Assembly: GCF_002105155.1 (NCBI RefSeq)
Contig: NW_019029029.1
Coordinates: forward strand, 1 to 64,000
DNA from: Lobosporangium transversale
Taxonomy: Eukaryota > Mortierellomycota > Mortierellomycetes > Mortierellales > Mortierellaceae
Reading direction: 5' to 3'
Length of the DNA stretch: 64,000 nucleotides
Positions within the stretch are counted from its first letter, which is position 1. Every line of letters begins with the position of its first letter. Positions 34,879 through 48,025 of the stretch are shown here, in pieces. The translations under genes were made by a program, and so were the position numbers. Below the pieces are notes generated by a model. That model searched no databases. It was given only the letters and a program-made list of their open reading frames with translations, and was not told the DNA's origin.

Positions 34879-35556
34879 ATGGGTTTCTCTTCCAGGACAT
34901 TGGTCATGGCCCTGGTCTTGACCCTGACTGCCATTCTTTCATCATCAGCATTCTTTTCTCGAGCCTACGCTCAGTCAAATAATCCTTCTCAGGACGTACT
35001 TCAGAAGAAAGTTTCGCGTCTACAAGCCAAGGCCATCAAGAATAAGGGCGTTATTGAGCTTGACACTAACTCCTTTGAAGAAGTTTTGTCCAAACCAAGA
35101 AATTATTCAATGGCTGTTCTTTTTACAGCCACTAGCCCTGAATATCAATGTGTGCCTTGCCTGTAACGTTTAATATTTTGCCTGCAAAGCGAAAACAAAT
35201 AACTAGGAGGTTGGATTATATACTTATCAATTGCGAGGCTTTTTTTTTTTTTTTTTTTTTTTTTCTTCAAATATTAGAAACTTTGATCCCGAGTACAGGC
35301 TTGTAGCTGCTGGCTGGACCAAGCTCGCCGATAAATCTCAGTTGTTTTTCGGTTCATTGGATTTCAAAGTGGGTCAACCAATCTTTCAAAAGTTTGGCAT
35401 GAATTCTGCTCCTGCTGTTCTTTTCTTCCCTTCAGATAAAGCCGCCAATCAAGCTCCAGAACGTTATGACTTTGCGAGAAGGTTAGGATGAAATTTTTTT
35501 CTTTCACTTAACGCAAAAAAAAAAAAAAAAAAATACACAAGTCTAATACATCCATT

Positions 35557-35597
<41 letters not shown>

Positions 35598-36389
35598 ATA
35601 GTGGTTTTATTGCAGAACCATTTGCTAAATGGGTGAACGCAAAGGCTGCTACAGATATTCGTATTAAGCGTCCCATTGACCTTGTGGCCTTAGCTGTCAA
35701 GGTTTTAAGCGGTTTCGCATTTATCGGTGTGGGCTACTTGCTCTACAAAAAGGCCACTAAGGTATCAGGAAGCAAATACTTGTGGTCGGCCATTTCTCTG
35801 GTAAATATAACATGCATCCTACCCATTTAATTATCTTCGATAAATATTTTTGTTCGTGGTTCAAAACGTGTTAATTTTTTATTTTTATATTTATTTTTTA
35901 CTTTACTTCTAGTTCACTATCTTTATTATGATCTCAGGACATATGTGGAATCAAATCCGTAATCCACCATACACAATCCCAGGACGTGGCGGCCGTTCAG
36001 GATTTATTGCTCAGGGATTCCAAAATCAGTTTGGTCTTGAGAGTCAAGTGATCGCAGTGCTTTGTATGTTTAATTCATTGCAATGTTTTTTCCCTCATTA
36101 TTGTTGTTGTCATCACAAAAGATATGCTATTATAATGACAACAACAACAACAACAACAACAACAAAAGACTAAACATGATATTTGCTATGCTTATAACGT
36201 TATATAGATGCTGCTCTTACAGGATGTGTGATTGCTCTCATTGGAGTTGTCCCCAGGATTGAAACTCCTGCCTTGCAACGAGCTGCAGTTTGGGTATCCA
36301 TGGGCCTTTTCATTTTCTTGTTTAGTCTTTTGATTCAGATCTTTAGAGTCAAAAACCCTGCCTATCCCTTCACTCTCTTGTTCAAGTAG
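34879..36389 (+). CDS. OST3: oligosaccharyltransferase subunit OST3/OST6
   Basis: This is an oxidoreductase subunit of the ER oligosaccharyltransferase, which holds Cys-containing acceptor proteins for N-glycosylation. Exons are 34879-35162, 35278-35481, 35602-35800, 35913-36063 and 36208-36389, giving 339 residues. There is a signal peptide (about 1-30), then a thioredoxin-like lumenal domain with the redox CVPC motif, interrupted just after it by the first intron (CVPCL|NFDPEYRLV), and PAVLFFP. Four membrane segments follow, starting VALAVKVLSGFAFIGVGYLL, FTIFIMISGHMW, ALTGCVIALIGVV and WVSMGLFIFLFSLLI. NPPY and GGRSGFIAQGFQNQFGLE between the second and third are classic family motifs. Introns 1 and 2 carry T24 and T33 tracts; intron 4 carries an ACA repeat. 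The gene converges on HID1. Confidence 0.94.
35559..35591 (+). repeat. T33 tract in OST3 intron 2
   Basis: A run of 33 T ends 10 nt before the AG acceptor, in the place of a polypyrimidine tract. An A18 run lies upstream in the same intron. Confidence 0.9.
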
Positions 36390-36543
36390 AATCGGGAAGC
36401 AAAAAAAAAGTAGTAATAATTGCATATTAAAAAAATTTACAGGCAAAAACTGGTGCAGTTTATTTGAAGTTTACTTTTTACATTGGCTTTGTTATCGGAC
36501 CTGGACGATCTATCAATTGTCTGAAGTGGAAGGCTTTTTATTT

Positions 36544-39500
36544 TTACGTCTTGGATTCCGCACGCCTACTGGATGATGCAGCATTTGACAAGATGACAGG
36601 TTCATTGGCATGGATAGTTGAGGCAGCCTCAGAACTAGAACCAGAGCTCGTATCGGCATTAGCAGTTACTATTGGCTTTGAAGTTATATTGTCTGCAGCA
36701 CGCGTAGCAGCAACAGGAGCAGCGGCAGTTTGGATAGAGAACAGCTTGACTTTAGTGTCATACCAAGCACCAAGTCCCTGCCGACCTAAACGACCTCCAC
36801 CTCCAAGAAAAACTTGACTCCAAAGTAGCGTTTGAAACCATCTCGCCAGCTTATCCCAAGCAAGCTTATGAACAACGATAGGCGGGCGACCCGCTTCAGG
36901 TAGACATTGGTGTAGCATTGGAATAACATGGCTTCGAATGTGATCGAACACTTGGTGATCGTTCAAAGCCTGGATGGATTCAATTTCTGGAACGATATGG
37001 TGCAGCATCATCAACAATGGCTCGAACCGTAGGGTCTTCATCCATGCTTCGACCTTTTTTTTCCCGACAGTAATAACAATAATAGCAACGAAAAAAAAAA
37101 ATAAAAAATAAAATAAAATAAAATAAAATTAGTTAATACCCTAGAATATAGGGAACAATAAAAACATAGCAAATAACCTGCGCAACCTACCCACTCTTCT
37201 GAAGGCACAAAGTCCTTCAAACTAGTATTATTTGTCACTGTTGTTGTAGTGGCCTGACCCTGTTGATGGCTTGGATCAATGATGGATAGAGTCGCTGTTG
37301 TACTAGTTGTTGATCTAGTACTGCTAAAAGATCCTCCCGTTCTACTATTATCAAATTCACGCCGCTCAAAATCACCACTACATCTATCTCGGATGGATGA
37401 GTTGCTGTCGAGTCTCTCTTCTGATGACCTGTCTTGCGTATTGTCGTCAGGGATAGAAGGAATCACACGATCTGATTTGTCCATTGATATTGTTAAACAT
37501 TCATTTTCAGCTTCAACGTCTTCTTCTTGCCCTCCATCACCATCAGGAAGAGCTACTGTCGGGGTCGAGTCAACATTCTCTTCATGTACAATGATGTCTG
37601 TTGATAATGGTGTACCTTTCGGATGAGCGAAGAGTGCGGATGTTGTCTTCAAGATTCCATGGTCAGAACAAAAATTGGGGTTGAAGCTCGGAGTGTGTAC
37701 TCCATTCGACTCCTTTCGTTCTGGCGTGTTAGATATGGATGAGCGATGTGGCGGAGAGAAGAGCCCTTCTTGGCGGTTGCTCTGTCCAGAGTCCTGTTGT
37801 GGTATTGCATTTTCATTGTCATGCCCAAGAGAGATCCGTGGCTCGCTAGTGTCGCAAGCTGAGCTTGCTGAGCTTGCTTTATCAGGTTTACGAGAACGAA
37901 ACTTGTTTATATCGCGCAGTCCACGTTGCAGTGTAAACCCAGCCATTGTTTGTATCTTGGGCTCATACTGGACAAGTGTATAGATCAAATGAGGATTGTC
38001 TATGTGTTTAGAAGCGATTAAAAGATCAGTATATGTTTTGCCTGGAGTTTTCGCTAAAATTTGATTTAAATATATAAACTTACAAGGTGCCTGATAGTAG
38101 AGGATACTACATATCGCATCGAGGAAGATTCCAAGGAATTCATGATTTGCCTCTTCAGCGAGCAAGTATGAGGAAGATGCAAACGATGTAGTCAGCTGTA
38201 ATAGCCGACTTGTTGAAAGGAGCGAAAGATTCCTGAGATAGGGCGAAACGTTGGCAATTGTTGAGATAAGAGCAGAATAAAGGGATCTAAGGGAATGCTT
38301 TGTGGTGGTGATTAGGCTGTACACAGACTATAAAAAATAAAAAATAAAAAAAAAGACTGGTAAGACAAGGTTGCTAGTGGGGCGAAAATCACATATTAGA
38401 TAACAATAACCTCAGATCCTCAGATCGATATAGTCAATTTACACAAATAAGATAGTCACCGTAGGTGCCATGAAAGCGCCGGATCCTAACATTGGCAGGT
38501 AAGGACGCGTGCCTATCGAAAGCTTTGTTTAAGCAATTACCGAATGTTTTATCCTTGGATAGGGTCTGAAGCATATGTGCACACATCTGAAGAAGGCCAA
38601 TTTGCGCTAAAGAAAGGATGTCACACCAAAAAAATGTATTAACATCAAATGAAGCAGTCATAATTACATCGATCCACACTACATCTCATGGGCTCCCTAA
38701 GTACATTACATGCTTCCTGCTTGTTCTCAAGCGAGAAATATAGCAAAATGATTACAATATCTAAAACCCGGTTCGTTTGGTAAAGATAGTCGCGGAAACG
38801 CTATTAGGAGTAGAGCGACAACTAATGGTGTCAATGGTAATGCATCTTGCAAGGGCAAAAATTATACAACACTACCAACACTTTTTTTTTTTTTTTTTTT
38901 TTTTTGCATTTCGCGTAGAACACCCTCGCGAAACATATTTCGGGAGCAGGGCTCACCTTATTGATCTCCAATGCTTTCCAGCATAGCATGAGTGTTTCAT
39001 GATGACACTTGGCTTGTTTTGTAGATCCTGGAAGGTATGTGCTACTCGCCTATGTTGAGTAATGAGGGGCTCAGTCCACGGGCGTTTCAATGGCTTTATA
39101 CGTTCTGCGATTATCATTTTGTTTGGTTTTACTCACGACCATCGGATTGCTAAGAATACGGTACATTCCATCAGTTAAAAACAGGAAGTCTTGCTCACGA
39201 TGCAAGCGGGACAGGTAATGGCAGAACTGATTTTTGATAGCATGCTCAACTGACTTTACTGAGGACTCAGTCGTGAACGAAAATTGTGAGCTTGGAGAGC
39301 TCACATCTATGGTCTTTCTCTGCTGTTCGCTCATCTGAGCATCCACTATATTACACGGATCACCTAGCGGCTTCTCAATCACTCGATAATCTAACAGCGC
39401 CACAATGGTTTGCAAGCAGAGCATTGCAAGTAACTCTCGTTCATCACTGAACATGACATGATTATATGGTAAACCCCAACCAGATGGGTTGTATTTAAGA

Positions 39501-40942
39501 GCAGAATTAATCAGACTGCAAAGAACGGCTATTGTCCTCTGACGGTCTAGTCCAGTCGCAACAGTATTGATCCAGTGGTTTTCCGTTGTAGCAATATTGG
39601 CGGGAGAAAGGTACATGGATTTTGAAAATAAAATAAGAAGTAATCGTAAAACTTCTGTCCTATTGTCATCTAGCTCCTTGGAAGTACCAATCGGGTTTGA
39701 CGCTCCAATGCCAGTTTCCCTATGAACGACAGGTGTACAAATGAGATGAGCAACATGTCTTGCAAGAAAAGAATAAGCCGGTGAATGAGCTGCTGATAAT
39801 TAGTTATGAATGTACCATATGACGTAGCTCACACGGGTCCGAGTTTCCAAAGCAGTAGGAAGAGTGAATCCGGAGGTGAAGAGCAGATCCACTAATGATT
39901 TGATTAATAGCTGTCCATATGTAGGCCCTGTTCTTTCTTCCTGCTTTGGCGCCTAGACAATATCAACTGAATATGTGAGATATGGATTCTGCGGATCATA
40001 CATTTGTCCTTGGGTTTTTGCGGCTCGCCATGAGGCTCTAGCTTCTACTACCCTTGGTCCGCTTACCCCCTGACTTCTTCCTGGTAGGTTTGGTTCAGAC
40101 TGATCTTTGTAAGGCGATAATGATCGAGACTGAATCTCATTCTGTGCAGTCGAGACGGAAACACTGGATGAACTAAGATGATGCGAGTACATTTGATGAG
40201 TATCGCTCATTGCAGTATCAGCAGATCTCCAGAAATAGTGTTCTTCCCAATCCGCCATGTCCTCAGATTCAAAGATAAATGGAAATAGTCGGGCTAAGAT
40301 ACGAATGCAATTAAGGACCTGAATCGCTGGTGCATCCTCTTTCAAAAAGTCTCTGGAATTGCATAGCCAAAAGAGTCGAGCGAGCACCTGTCAAATCCAC
40401 AATTGGAATCCGTGTTAGCCGCTGTGCTAGAGAGACCGTAAGGACATTATTATTTGAAATCTCTACTACGTGGTAGATCGCAATTACCTTTCCAATAAGG
40501 CATTTTAGGTTTTCTTGGGCATTATCTCGTACGCGTCGTATGTCCTGCGCTCCTACGAGCAAAAAAACATCATCGGCACATTCTGGCAAAGTCCAAAACT
40601 ATATCCATCAGAATTGTGGCAACGTTTATGTTTAATGCATAGAATTCACGTGAACAGATCCAAGCGTGGGGTAGAAGAAAAGGGGAAGGAAGAGGAAGGT
40701 TATTACGAAAGGGGCCAGGAGCTAAATACTTACCTGTTCCCAGTAGTCGTTATCACAAGATGGAATGTTCTAAAAAGGATATGTCATTTCCAGAACAATG
40801 CAGATACTGTTTAAGCTTAGATGTCTATCTATGATGGGCACAATGAGCATATTGATATTTCTCTTGGACATCACCATACACGCTCTTCAAATAGACGAAA
40901 GACGCATTTTTTGAATGCTAGTTTAGAGTCAGCCGCTCCCAT
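36544..40942 (-). CDS. HID1: HID-1 family Golgi trafficking protein
   Basis: HID-1 is a peripheral, N-myristoylated Golgi protein that works in dense-core vesicle and trans-Golgi sorting in animals; fungal roles are less known. Eleven exons (minus): 40942-40880, 40769-40734, 40598-40488, 40387-40067, 39952-39835, 39792-39137, 39049-38957, 38800-38710, 38606-38443, 38327-37201-region ending at 37191, and 37053-36544, giving 1099 residues. It begins MGAADSKLAFKK, with the myristoylation Gly. Family landmarks are FWTLPECADDVF, DIRRVRDNAQENL, VLNCIRILARLFPFIFE, TYLPGSTKQ, DYLIC, NVSPYLRNLS and, near the end, WYDTKVKLFSIQT. An Asp/Ser-rich spacer of about 200 residues interrupts the C-terminal third. 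Exon joins follow family order and keep frame throughout. The start lies 419 bp from the divergent FCF2 start. Confidence 0.92.
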
Positions 40943-41360
40943 GACGAGCCGTGCCTCTTATGGAATGTTTTCGGTGAGAAATGGTTCAAGTAGATGCAAT
41001 GCGAGAGTAACAGAGTCGGTTAAGGAACAAATGCAGAAAGGTGGGGTTAGAGCGTGCGAAGAATGAGTAAGAGAGAAAGAAAGAAGAGCCGCCTTTCTGA
41101 GGAAAGTCCTAGACCCTGCAAGCATAACTGAATAACTGATAGTGAGGAAAGCGCGCTGATTGGTGTTACTCAACAAAGTCGAGCTTATTTATCGGACTTA
41201 TGCACGTGACAAACCGCCTAGACCCAATTCAGATAAAGTCACATCTAATGTACACAAACATGAAAAAAAAAAAAATAAAAAAAATAAAAAAGCAATACCA
41301 TCTCATTGGTCTGTCGAAACCAGGACACCTACATTAATTTCATTCATATACTACTCTCTA
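40943..41360. promoter_or_regulatory. bidirectional promoter between HID1 and FCF2
   Basis: A 418-bp interval separates the two divergent start codons and must hold both promoters unless leaders overlap. It contains an A12 run followed by AATAAAAA repeats just before the FCF2 side. No single consensus element stands out. Confidence 0.6.
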
Positions 41361-42619
41361 ATGGTCACTACGCGCAACGGAAGCAAGAATGCAATTGCCT
41401 CACGGGCACAGCCTCAGGAACTATCTTTACCCACACGTTCACGACGTACTCGACAGACCAAGGCCAAGACGAAAGAGCTACTCGCTGTAGAAGGTGAAGG
41501 ATCAGAGACTGTGGAGAGTTCCTCCCCTACATCCTCACCAGATTCTGGTAGTCCGCTACAAGACGCAATAGACTATCCGCTGATCGACGACCAAAGCACA
41601 GAGCGGACTTGTGTACCCATTTTAGAAGAGATAGGACATGAGGGGGAGGAGGCAGAGGATGAACGCAATCACAGCATGGATAAAAAGTCAGATATACAGA
41701 GCAAAGTCTGCATAATTAAAGCTGGAATAGAAGAGCATGAGCCAGACAATGCAGAAGAAGGAGAAGATGATGATGACGGTGAGAGTGATGAAGAGAATGA
41801 AGAAGAGGATGACGATGAGAAAGAGAACGCGGAGGAAGCAGAAGAAGAAGAAGAAGATCTGGATCAGTTACTTGCAAGAGCACAGGAATCTTTGAAGCGG
41901 AAAGCCATGTTTGAGGAAAAAACTGAGGAACAACAATTCAATTTCCCAAAGCTAGAGACAGGTCTAAATACCAATAATACGTACTTTAAGCAGGATGGAG
42001 CAAAAGTTAAGGTGGATAAGAATACTGTTGTAGTAGTAGAAAATGGTACAGCTGCATCAAAACCCAAAGCTCAGTCAGCTCTCGAAACCTGCGAGATCAA
42101 CATGAATGCCCACAAGGTACATGTCAGCAAGAAACAGAAGCAAGAGGTAAGATAAACGTGTCTAGCGTTTTACGAAGGAGAAGAAAAAGTTTTAAGGTTG
42201 CTCATTGCTATTATTACTATTACTTTTAGGAAAGAGAGAAGACAACAGGAAAGGGTTGGTTCGATCTTCCTCAACAAGTCTTGACGCCAGAATTAAAGCG
42301 TGATCTCCAAATCTTGAAGCTTCGTAATGTATTGGATCCAAAGCGATTCTATAAGCGAGAAGATAAGAGCAAGGCTAAGTTCCCCAAATATTTTCAAGTG
42401 GGTACAATCATTGAGGGAAATACGGAGTTCTATTCATCTCGGCTGACCAAGAAGGAGCGTGCCACCACCATTACAGGCGAGGTTATGAAGGACTTGACTG
42501 GTCGCGATTACTACAAGCGCAAGTTCAATGAGATCCAAGAAGCTAAACAAAGTGGAGGCAAACGCTTTTATAAGAAAGGCAAAGGGAAGCAGAGCAAGAG
42601 CTGGCGTGCTGGTAAATAA
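41361..42619 (+). CDS. FCF2: FCF2 / DNTTIP2-type pre-rRNA processing factor
   Basis: This is a nucleolar factor for early 35S pre-rRNA cleavage in the small-subunit processome. Exons are 41361-42146 and 42230-42619 (391 residues). The C-terminal Fcf2 domain is clear in exon 2: KGWFDLPQQVLTPELKRDL, LRNVLDPKRFYK, PKYFQVGTIIEG, FYSSRLTKKER, and a basic tail RFYKKGKGKQSKSWRAGK. The N-terminal half has a basic patch, a long acidic Glu/Asp tract (about 130-180) and EDLDQLLARAQESL, as in the animal DNTTIP2 proteins. ATG 41361 is chosen because the open frame upstream is Lys-rich leader-like sequence without a conserved start. Confidence 0.93.
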
Positions 42620-43926
42620 TAAATAAAACAAACGCGATGATTTTCCTCCACCATGCATGGATTGTTATTGACATCAAAACTCCTCTCTCTAATGGTGGAT
42701 ATCAAGTCTGTGCTGTGCAAACAACATGTACACATGTGGAATGGGAAGAAAAAAACGGTCGAAATGTGGGCTCAGTTGGACCAGGCACCGCCCCTGTCTT
42801 TTTTTATGTTTATGTTACTCTGTGCCTTTTTATTTTTCCTATTCATCTTTCTTACTCCAAGATTTTGTCCTTCATCTTCAACTGATTGATCGTCTTTGCC
42901 TTCATCATCAACGACATCAACATCATCACCACCAATCATCTAGAACTTTACATCTTTTAAGGTAAGGAGACAAAAAAAAAAAAAAAAAAAAAAAAAGTGC
43001 GTTGCGTGCTCTTTTGAGAGCTCGTGGCATGGACATATTACAAATGAGTGCCCCTGTCCATGGATATAGGAAAAGAAAAAGAGAGGGAGGTGGACATGGC
43101 AATTTTCTTTTTTCCGTCTATTGTTTTTTGCGCACAACAGATTGAATGCAACTCCTTGATTAAAAGAAACAGTTGGATGCCTCCTTGGCATGGGCCCTTG
43201 TGTTTTAAGTGCAGAATATCGACATTACCTTTATTACATATTGCTGCCACTCTTCACTTTCATCTCCTCTCTTGCAGATTTATAGAAGGAGGGAGTAAGC
43301 ACTAAAAAGGGGAGAGGGAGCAAGGGAAGAAGAGAGGACCTTGTTGTTGATAAAAATGCTATTACTCGAATTTGTGCGTGAAATGAATGATATGAATGAC
43401 ATTCCAATGGGTATCTGGGTTTTTCACATTTCAGCGTTGCAATAACTCTTCTCTTTTTTCAATAACCCAACCTCAACTTCATTCCATTCGCTCATTTATT
43501 CATTCAAATCATCAAACCATCATCAGTTCGTAATTGGTTAGAAGAGGAATTTTTATTTTCTTTATCTTATTTATCTTATTTTATTTTATTTACATAATCT
43601 GTTCATTCACATAGCAAACTTACGTACTCATTCGTTGTGTCCTGACAATACATCTTTCATCCGTGTTCATTCCGACCTTATAAAAGAAAGAAGAATAATA
43701 ACGTTCGACCTTTCCTCGTGCTGTTTTCCAACGTTGCTTGGGATCATAGGATACAATCAAAGAAAATTAAGCGAAGGAGTCATCGCGTCTATTTGACAAG
43801 TTCGCATATTTCTCCATCCTTGGTTTTCTTGTTGAATTGGTTGCTTCGCCAAACAAACCAACATACAAAGGAAACAAGTTGTATATACAATATATATCCC
43901 TGCACAATAAACCCTGACAGCTGCCA
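42620..43926. other. intergenic region
   Basis: It includes an A26 tract (about 42971-42996) and T/A-rich leader sequence from 43540 on. Overlapping short ORFs on both strands show no protein-like composition. Confidence 0.6.
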
Positions 43927-44953
43927 ATGATGGCTCAGGTCAAACCCCATCGTGCCTCCCTGCAACACTCTGCGATGCCTCGTTCGCAATCCTCCTCCTC
44001 TTCTCTCGTCTCTACTTCATCTCCCACCCGTCCCCGCCGCATCAATGTCAACTTGCCCAAGCACTCAGCCACGGCGGAGGTCTTTTTCGCACATACAACA
44101 GGTCCACGCACCCTGTCATTGGAGGCAGTCCAAGAAGAACGTGCTCGCTACGCAGAGTTGGTTCTGAAGAATGCTACTTCAGAGGTAGGCATCGATGTTA
44201 ATGCTACTGGCGTTCATCATGTCTGGGTTCCTATTGTTGTAGTTCCTAACCTATCTAGTTCCTGAAGCCTTTGATTAAAAATACTTCTCCTTGTCTCATC
44301 CTATTCCTTCTATAGGCACTCTTGAAGATGCCCAATGTAGCAACAAAACCGAGAGCTGTTGATGACATCTTTGAGGTGGATATTTTCGGCAATCCCTCGC
44401 AAAGTGGCATTACTTGCAGACTGCCCTCTACGCCTCCTACGCCCTACTCCAACATGAAGGTAACTATTGATGCAGGCAGTCGTTTCTCGTCCCCAACCTT
44501 CTCCACACAGGTAAGACCCTTTCCCTGCAATGCGAATATGAAAAAGACACATGGTATAGATTAAAGGAACATCGTGGAGCAAACGATGAGAGATGCATGG
44601 CTGATGTCACACGTTGTGAGCGAGGAATGCTTATCCACACTAGTCCAAGTCCTTTCCATCCCATTGAAAAAAAAAAAAAAAAAAAAAAGTGTCGCATGTT
44701 GAGATGGTTGCACAACAACTGACCTTGTCCTACCACATCTAACGTTGCTAAAAATTGTCTGTTACTGCTTACTGCTTCAAAATACCCCAACTACGACCCC
44801 GTTTGACCTCTTCTTCCTTTTTGTCTCTTATGACTATAGCGCCCAGGCATGAGCCGTAAGCGATTCAGCCAGGTTCCCAGTACCCATGGTATGAGCATCG
44901 GTAAGGTTATTACATCAATGTGCCCTGACCTCTTTTGTCTGTGCATTCTTTAA
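43927..44953 (+). CDS. Ser-rich protein of unknown function, 3' end unresolved
   Basis: I do not recognise this protein. Exons 43927-44184, 44316-44510 and 44840-44900 join in frame. They give a Ser/Pro/Arg-rich start (MMAQVKPHRAS), a more ordered stretch (ATAEVFFAHTTGPRTLSLEAVQEERARYAELVLKNA) and VDDIFEVDIFGNPSQSGITCRLPSTPPTPYSN, ending RKRFSQVPSTHGMSI. After this, either the GTAAGG at 44901 is used and the gene runs into a pyrimidine-rich frame from 45031, or it is read through to a stop at 44953; the latter is given as a minimal end. Phospho-site-rich TPPTP motifs suggest a regulated scaffold, which is inference only. It may be functionally linked to the coiled-coil gene that follows. Confidence 0.55.
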
Positions 44954-45435
44954 CCCGCCACTATCCACTGCGGTTATTGGATTGTTTTTTTTTTCTTCGC
45001 GTGTAATCTCCCATGTGTCTTTTAATGCAGATCTTCCCGTTTCCATTCCATGCCTTTACTTTTTATTTTGGATGTTAAACAAAAAAAGTGTGTTTTTGCT
45101 CATCTTTTCCCTCTTGTTTCCCCCTCTCTTTTCTTTTCCCCCCCCCCTGGTAGTTTTTTTTTTTTTTTTTTTTTTTTTCTATTTCTGTTCCCTCTCTTTT
45201 TTTTTTCTCTTTTTCTTTTTCTTTTGTTTTTTCTCCTTTTCTCTTCTCTTTTTCTTTTTTATCTTTTACTTCATCTATAATCCCAACCCCAACCCCTCAA
45301 CCCCCCATCCTACTGGTCCCTTTCCCTCTACAATTGACAGCTACCTTTGTATTTTTAAAAACCCGATTACCCATTTACATTTTACATTTGCACTAACAAT
45401 CACACCTTGATAAACACACTCTCTCTCTCAAACCA
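44954..45435. other. pyrimidine-rich spacer between two genes
   Basis: C9 and T24 runs and CTTTT repeats fill this stretch; its long Phe/Leu/Ser ORF is compositional. The last 40 bases (TCTCTCTCAAACCA before ATGG) look like a leader. Confidence 0.6.
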
Positions 45436-48025
45436 ATGGACAATACCGTGATAGACACTGATAAGGACGATGTATACTCCAAGCGTAGAAGCAGCATGAA
45501 CCCTTTGGCTGCCACATTTACCCCTACTTTCCCCAAGCCAACCCTCTTAGACTGTGCTGCATCTGACCACGATAGCGACGTTGGTCCTTCGTCAGAAGTC
45601 TGCATCTCGGATTCACGGGTAAGAACTAGTCTCCGTAGTCTCCACATGACTCCACTGAAAACAAGCGAATTTTGAAACACTGGTCTATTCCTGTATACCA
45701 ATTTAAACTTTTTCTTTTTTTACCTTTGTCTGTATGTCTGTATGTCCTTAGGAGTCACTCGTCAATGGTCTCGGCATATCTTCTCCATCGGCCTCCATCA
45801 CATCTGGCCAACAATCACAACACAACTTGACTGAGGCCCTCTCACCTACTGCACTCTTACGTCAAGATCGTCCCATATTTACAAATGCTTCGCCTATGAC
45901 TACTACAACGGCCTCCATGTCTACCACCAATACCACCACTACCACCACTGCTGAGTTTGATCCAGAAGAGTTCCGAATCAGCTTGATGCGTCAAATCTCT
46001 GACAAGTTCTCAACCTTACCCTTGTCCCCTACCGTTTTGGATCAGAATGGCTCCCCTGTATCGAACTCTGGTTCCAACAATGGTAATGGCAATAGCAACA
46101 CTCATGCTCTCGAGACAACAATCATTCAACTGAAAAAGACGTTACGCGCTACAAACACTGAATTGGATCGACTCAAGGACAAGAATCAAGAGCTACTTGA
46201 AAAAAACCATAAGTTGGAGTTACAACATCTTGAGGCCACTCATCAAGTCGCTAGACTTCAAGACTTTGAGCTGAATAATCAATTTCTACTATCAAGAGTC
46301 AAAGAGTTGGAATCTTCTACAGGCTCATCCTTGGATTCGGCTTTAGAAACTGCATCGATGAGTGGACGTCGTCAGAATAGCACTTCGATCGCACAAAGCC
46401 AAAATCAGCAGCAGATCCAGAAACTTTTGCGTGAAATCGCTGCTCTTACACAAGAGAGAGATGCACTCAAGATTCGGTCCTGGGAACTTGAAAAAAAACC
46501 CTTTGCGCATCAACACCAGCATGAGGTTCGCTCCGCTCATTTTATTGATCTTGAGAACGAGCGCAATCGCCTTATTGAGGAATTGGGCCAAAAAACCGTT
46601 GCCATGGAGGATCTTTGGAATAAGAATGAGGCCTTGACTTTGCGAGCGAAGGAATATGAGAAACGAGTCTGGGAACTAGAAGGTCAAGTCGCTGCTCTCG
46701 AAGCCGATTGTGCTTCGCTGCCACTGATCCGTTCAGAGTTGGTTGAAATGGAAGCACGTGCAGAGGCTGCAGATGCGCTCGTCGAAAAGTTGCAAGATTT
46801 TGAAGGCCAAGTCGCACTAGTGAAAACCTTACAAGAGCGTATTAATGAATTGGAAACAACCAATGCAGAGCTGGAACATTCCAACCGAGATTTGTCAGAG
46901 AAACTCAACTTTGCCAACAATCAGCATACATTGCTTGCTAAAGAATTCGAATCATTTAGATCAAAGGATAAAGATGATCGTCGACTCGAATATTTGGTTT
47001 CACGAAACCGAGAACTTGAGACACTTCTGGCAGAGCAGTCCAAACTATCGCCTGATTATAAGGAGGACTACGAAAAGCTGTCTGCAGAGATGGAGAAGCT
47101 CAAGCTTAGGGTGCCACAGCTCGAGGGTCAAGCCAAGCAGGCTGCTCTATGGCGAAATAAGTCATTACAGCTGGAGAAACAGATCAAGACCATGGAGGAA
47201 AATGAACCAAGGCTGGGAGAGATGCAACAACTTCATGAACGCAACATGTTCTTGGAGGGTGAATTGGGTGAGTTGGAGCAGTTGAGAGCACGTGCGTTGG
47301 AGCTTGAACATGAGCTTGAAGGAGCTAAAGCAAGATTAATCCAGCTTGAGACTAATAAGTCAAGAATGAACTCGGTTTCAGGTCTCAAACTTCAGTCACG
47401 GGCACGTTCTGGCTCAGTGGCTCAACATGGTCCACCAAATCTTCAACCTCAGCTACAACTACTGCAACAACAACAGCAGCAGCAGCAGCAGGCTCCGCTG
47501 GCCCCACAGCTTCAAACCCAAACTCAGCCATCCGAGGAGAATGAGGCTGAGAAGGCAGCAGCTGTGAACCTGAGGATCAAGACTGCAGGAAACACGCTTA
47601 GCCATCATCTTACGCGTTCCTCTTCTCAATCCATTAGTTCTATGGATGGTGTCCTGTCCTCTCCTAGATCACCAAAGCGAGAGTTCCCTGCTGCGACGGT
47701 AATGGTTGGAGGTACACCTACTCCAACGACCGCAACATGGCCATCAGGACGTATGAGTATGAGCAACTCGTCTCATAGGATGAGTACCAGTTCTAGTACG
47801 AGTACGGCCACGGTCGTGAGCAACACAGGTAGCCCGGGTCAACATCTAAAGTCTCTTCAACATGGCTATTCTGCACCGGTGAGTCCCGATGAGTCAGAAG
47901 AGGAGATGGATTACTGCAAGAAGGAAGCAAATGCTGCTACTTCTGCTACTGATGGAGCAACAATCTCAGGAGCAATGTTGACAGAAGAACCCAAGTCGTT
48001 ACCTATTACTTCAGAAGTTAATTAG
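45436..48025 (+). CDS. long coiled-coil protein
   Basis: This is a filamentous or scaffold protein of 818 residues; its function is unknown. Exons are 45436-45618 and 45752-48025. Residues 1-110 are Ser/Thr-rich. EEFRISLMRQISDKFSTLPLSP precedes a coiled coil from about 170 to 580, with heptad-rich text such as QLKKTLRATNTELDRLKDKN and LENERNRLIEELGQK. A Gln run and a Ser/Thr/Pro-rich tail follow. The ATG is taken as a real start because an in-frame TAA lies 42 nt upstream with no AG acceptor between them, and context is good (CCAATGG). It may be a cytoskeletal or spindle-pole component, but coiled coils alone cannot settle this. Confidence 0.82.

Noticed and set aside
39953-39955. In-frame TAG in HID1 as a possible stop readthrough or recoded codon
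   Set aside because: It is the acceptor of an ordinary 114-nt intron starting with GTAAGC; splicing restores the family sequence.
44982-45410. 142-codon ORF in the spacer before the coiled-coil gene
   Set aside because: Its text is poly-Phe/Leu/Ser from T and C tracts. At most its first few codons may be an exon of the preceding gene.
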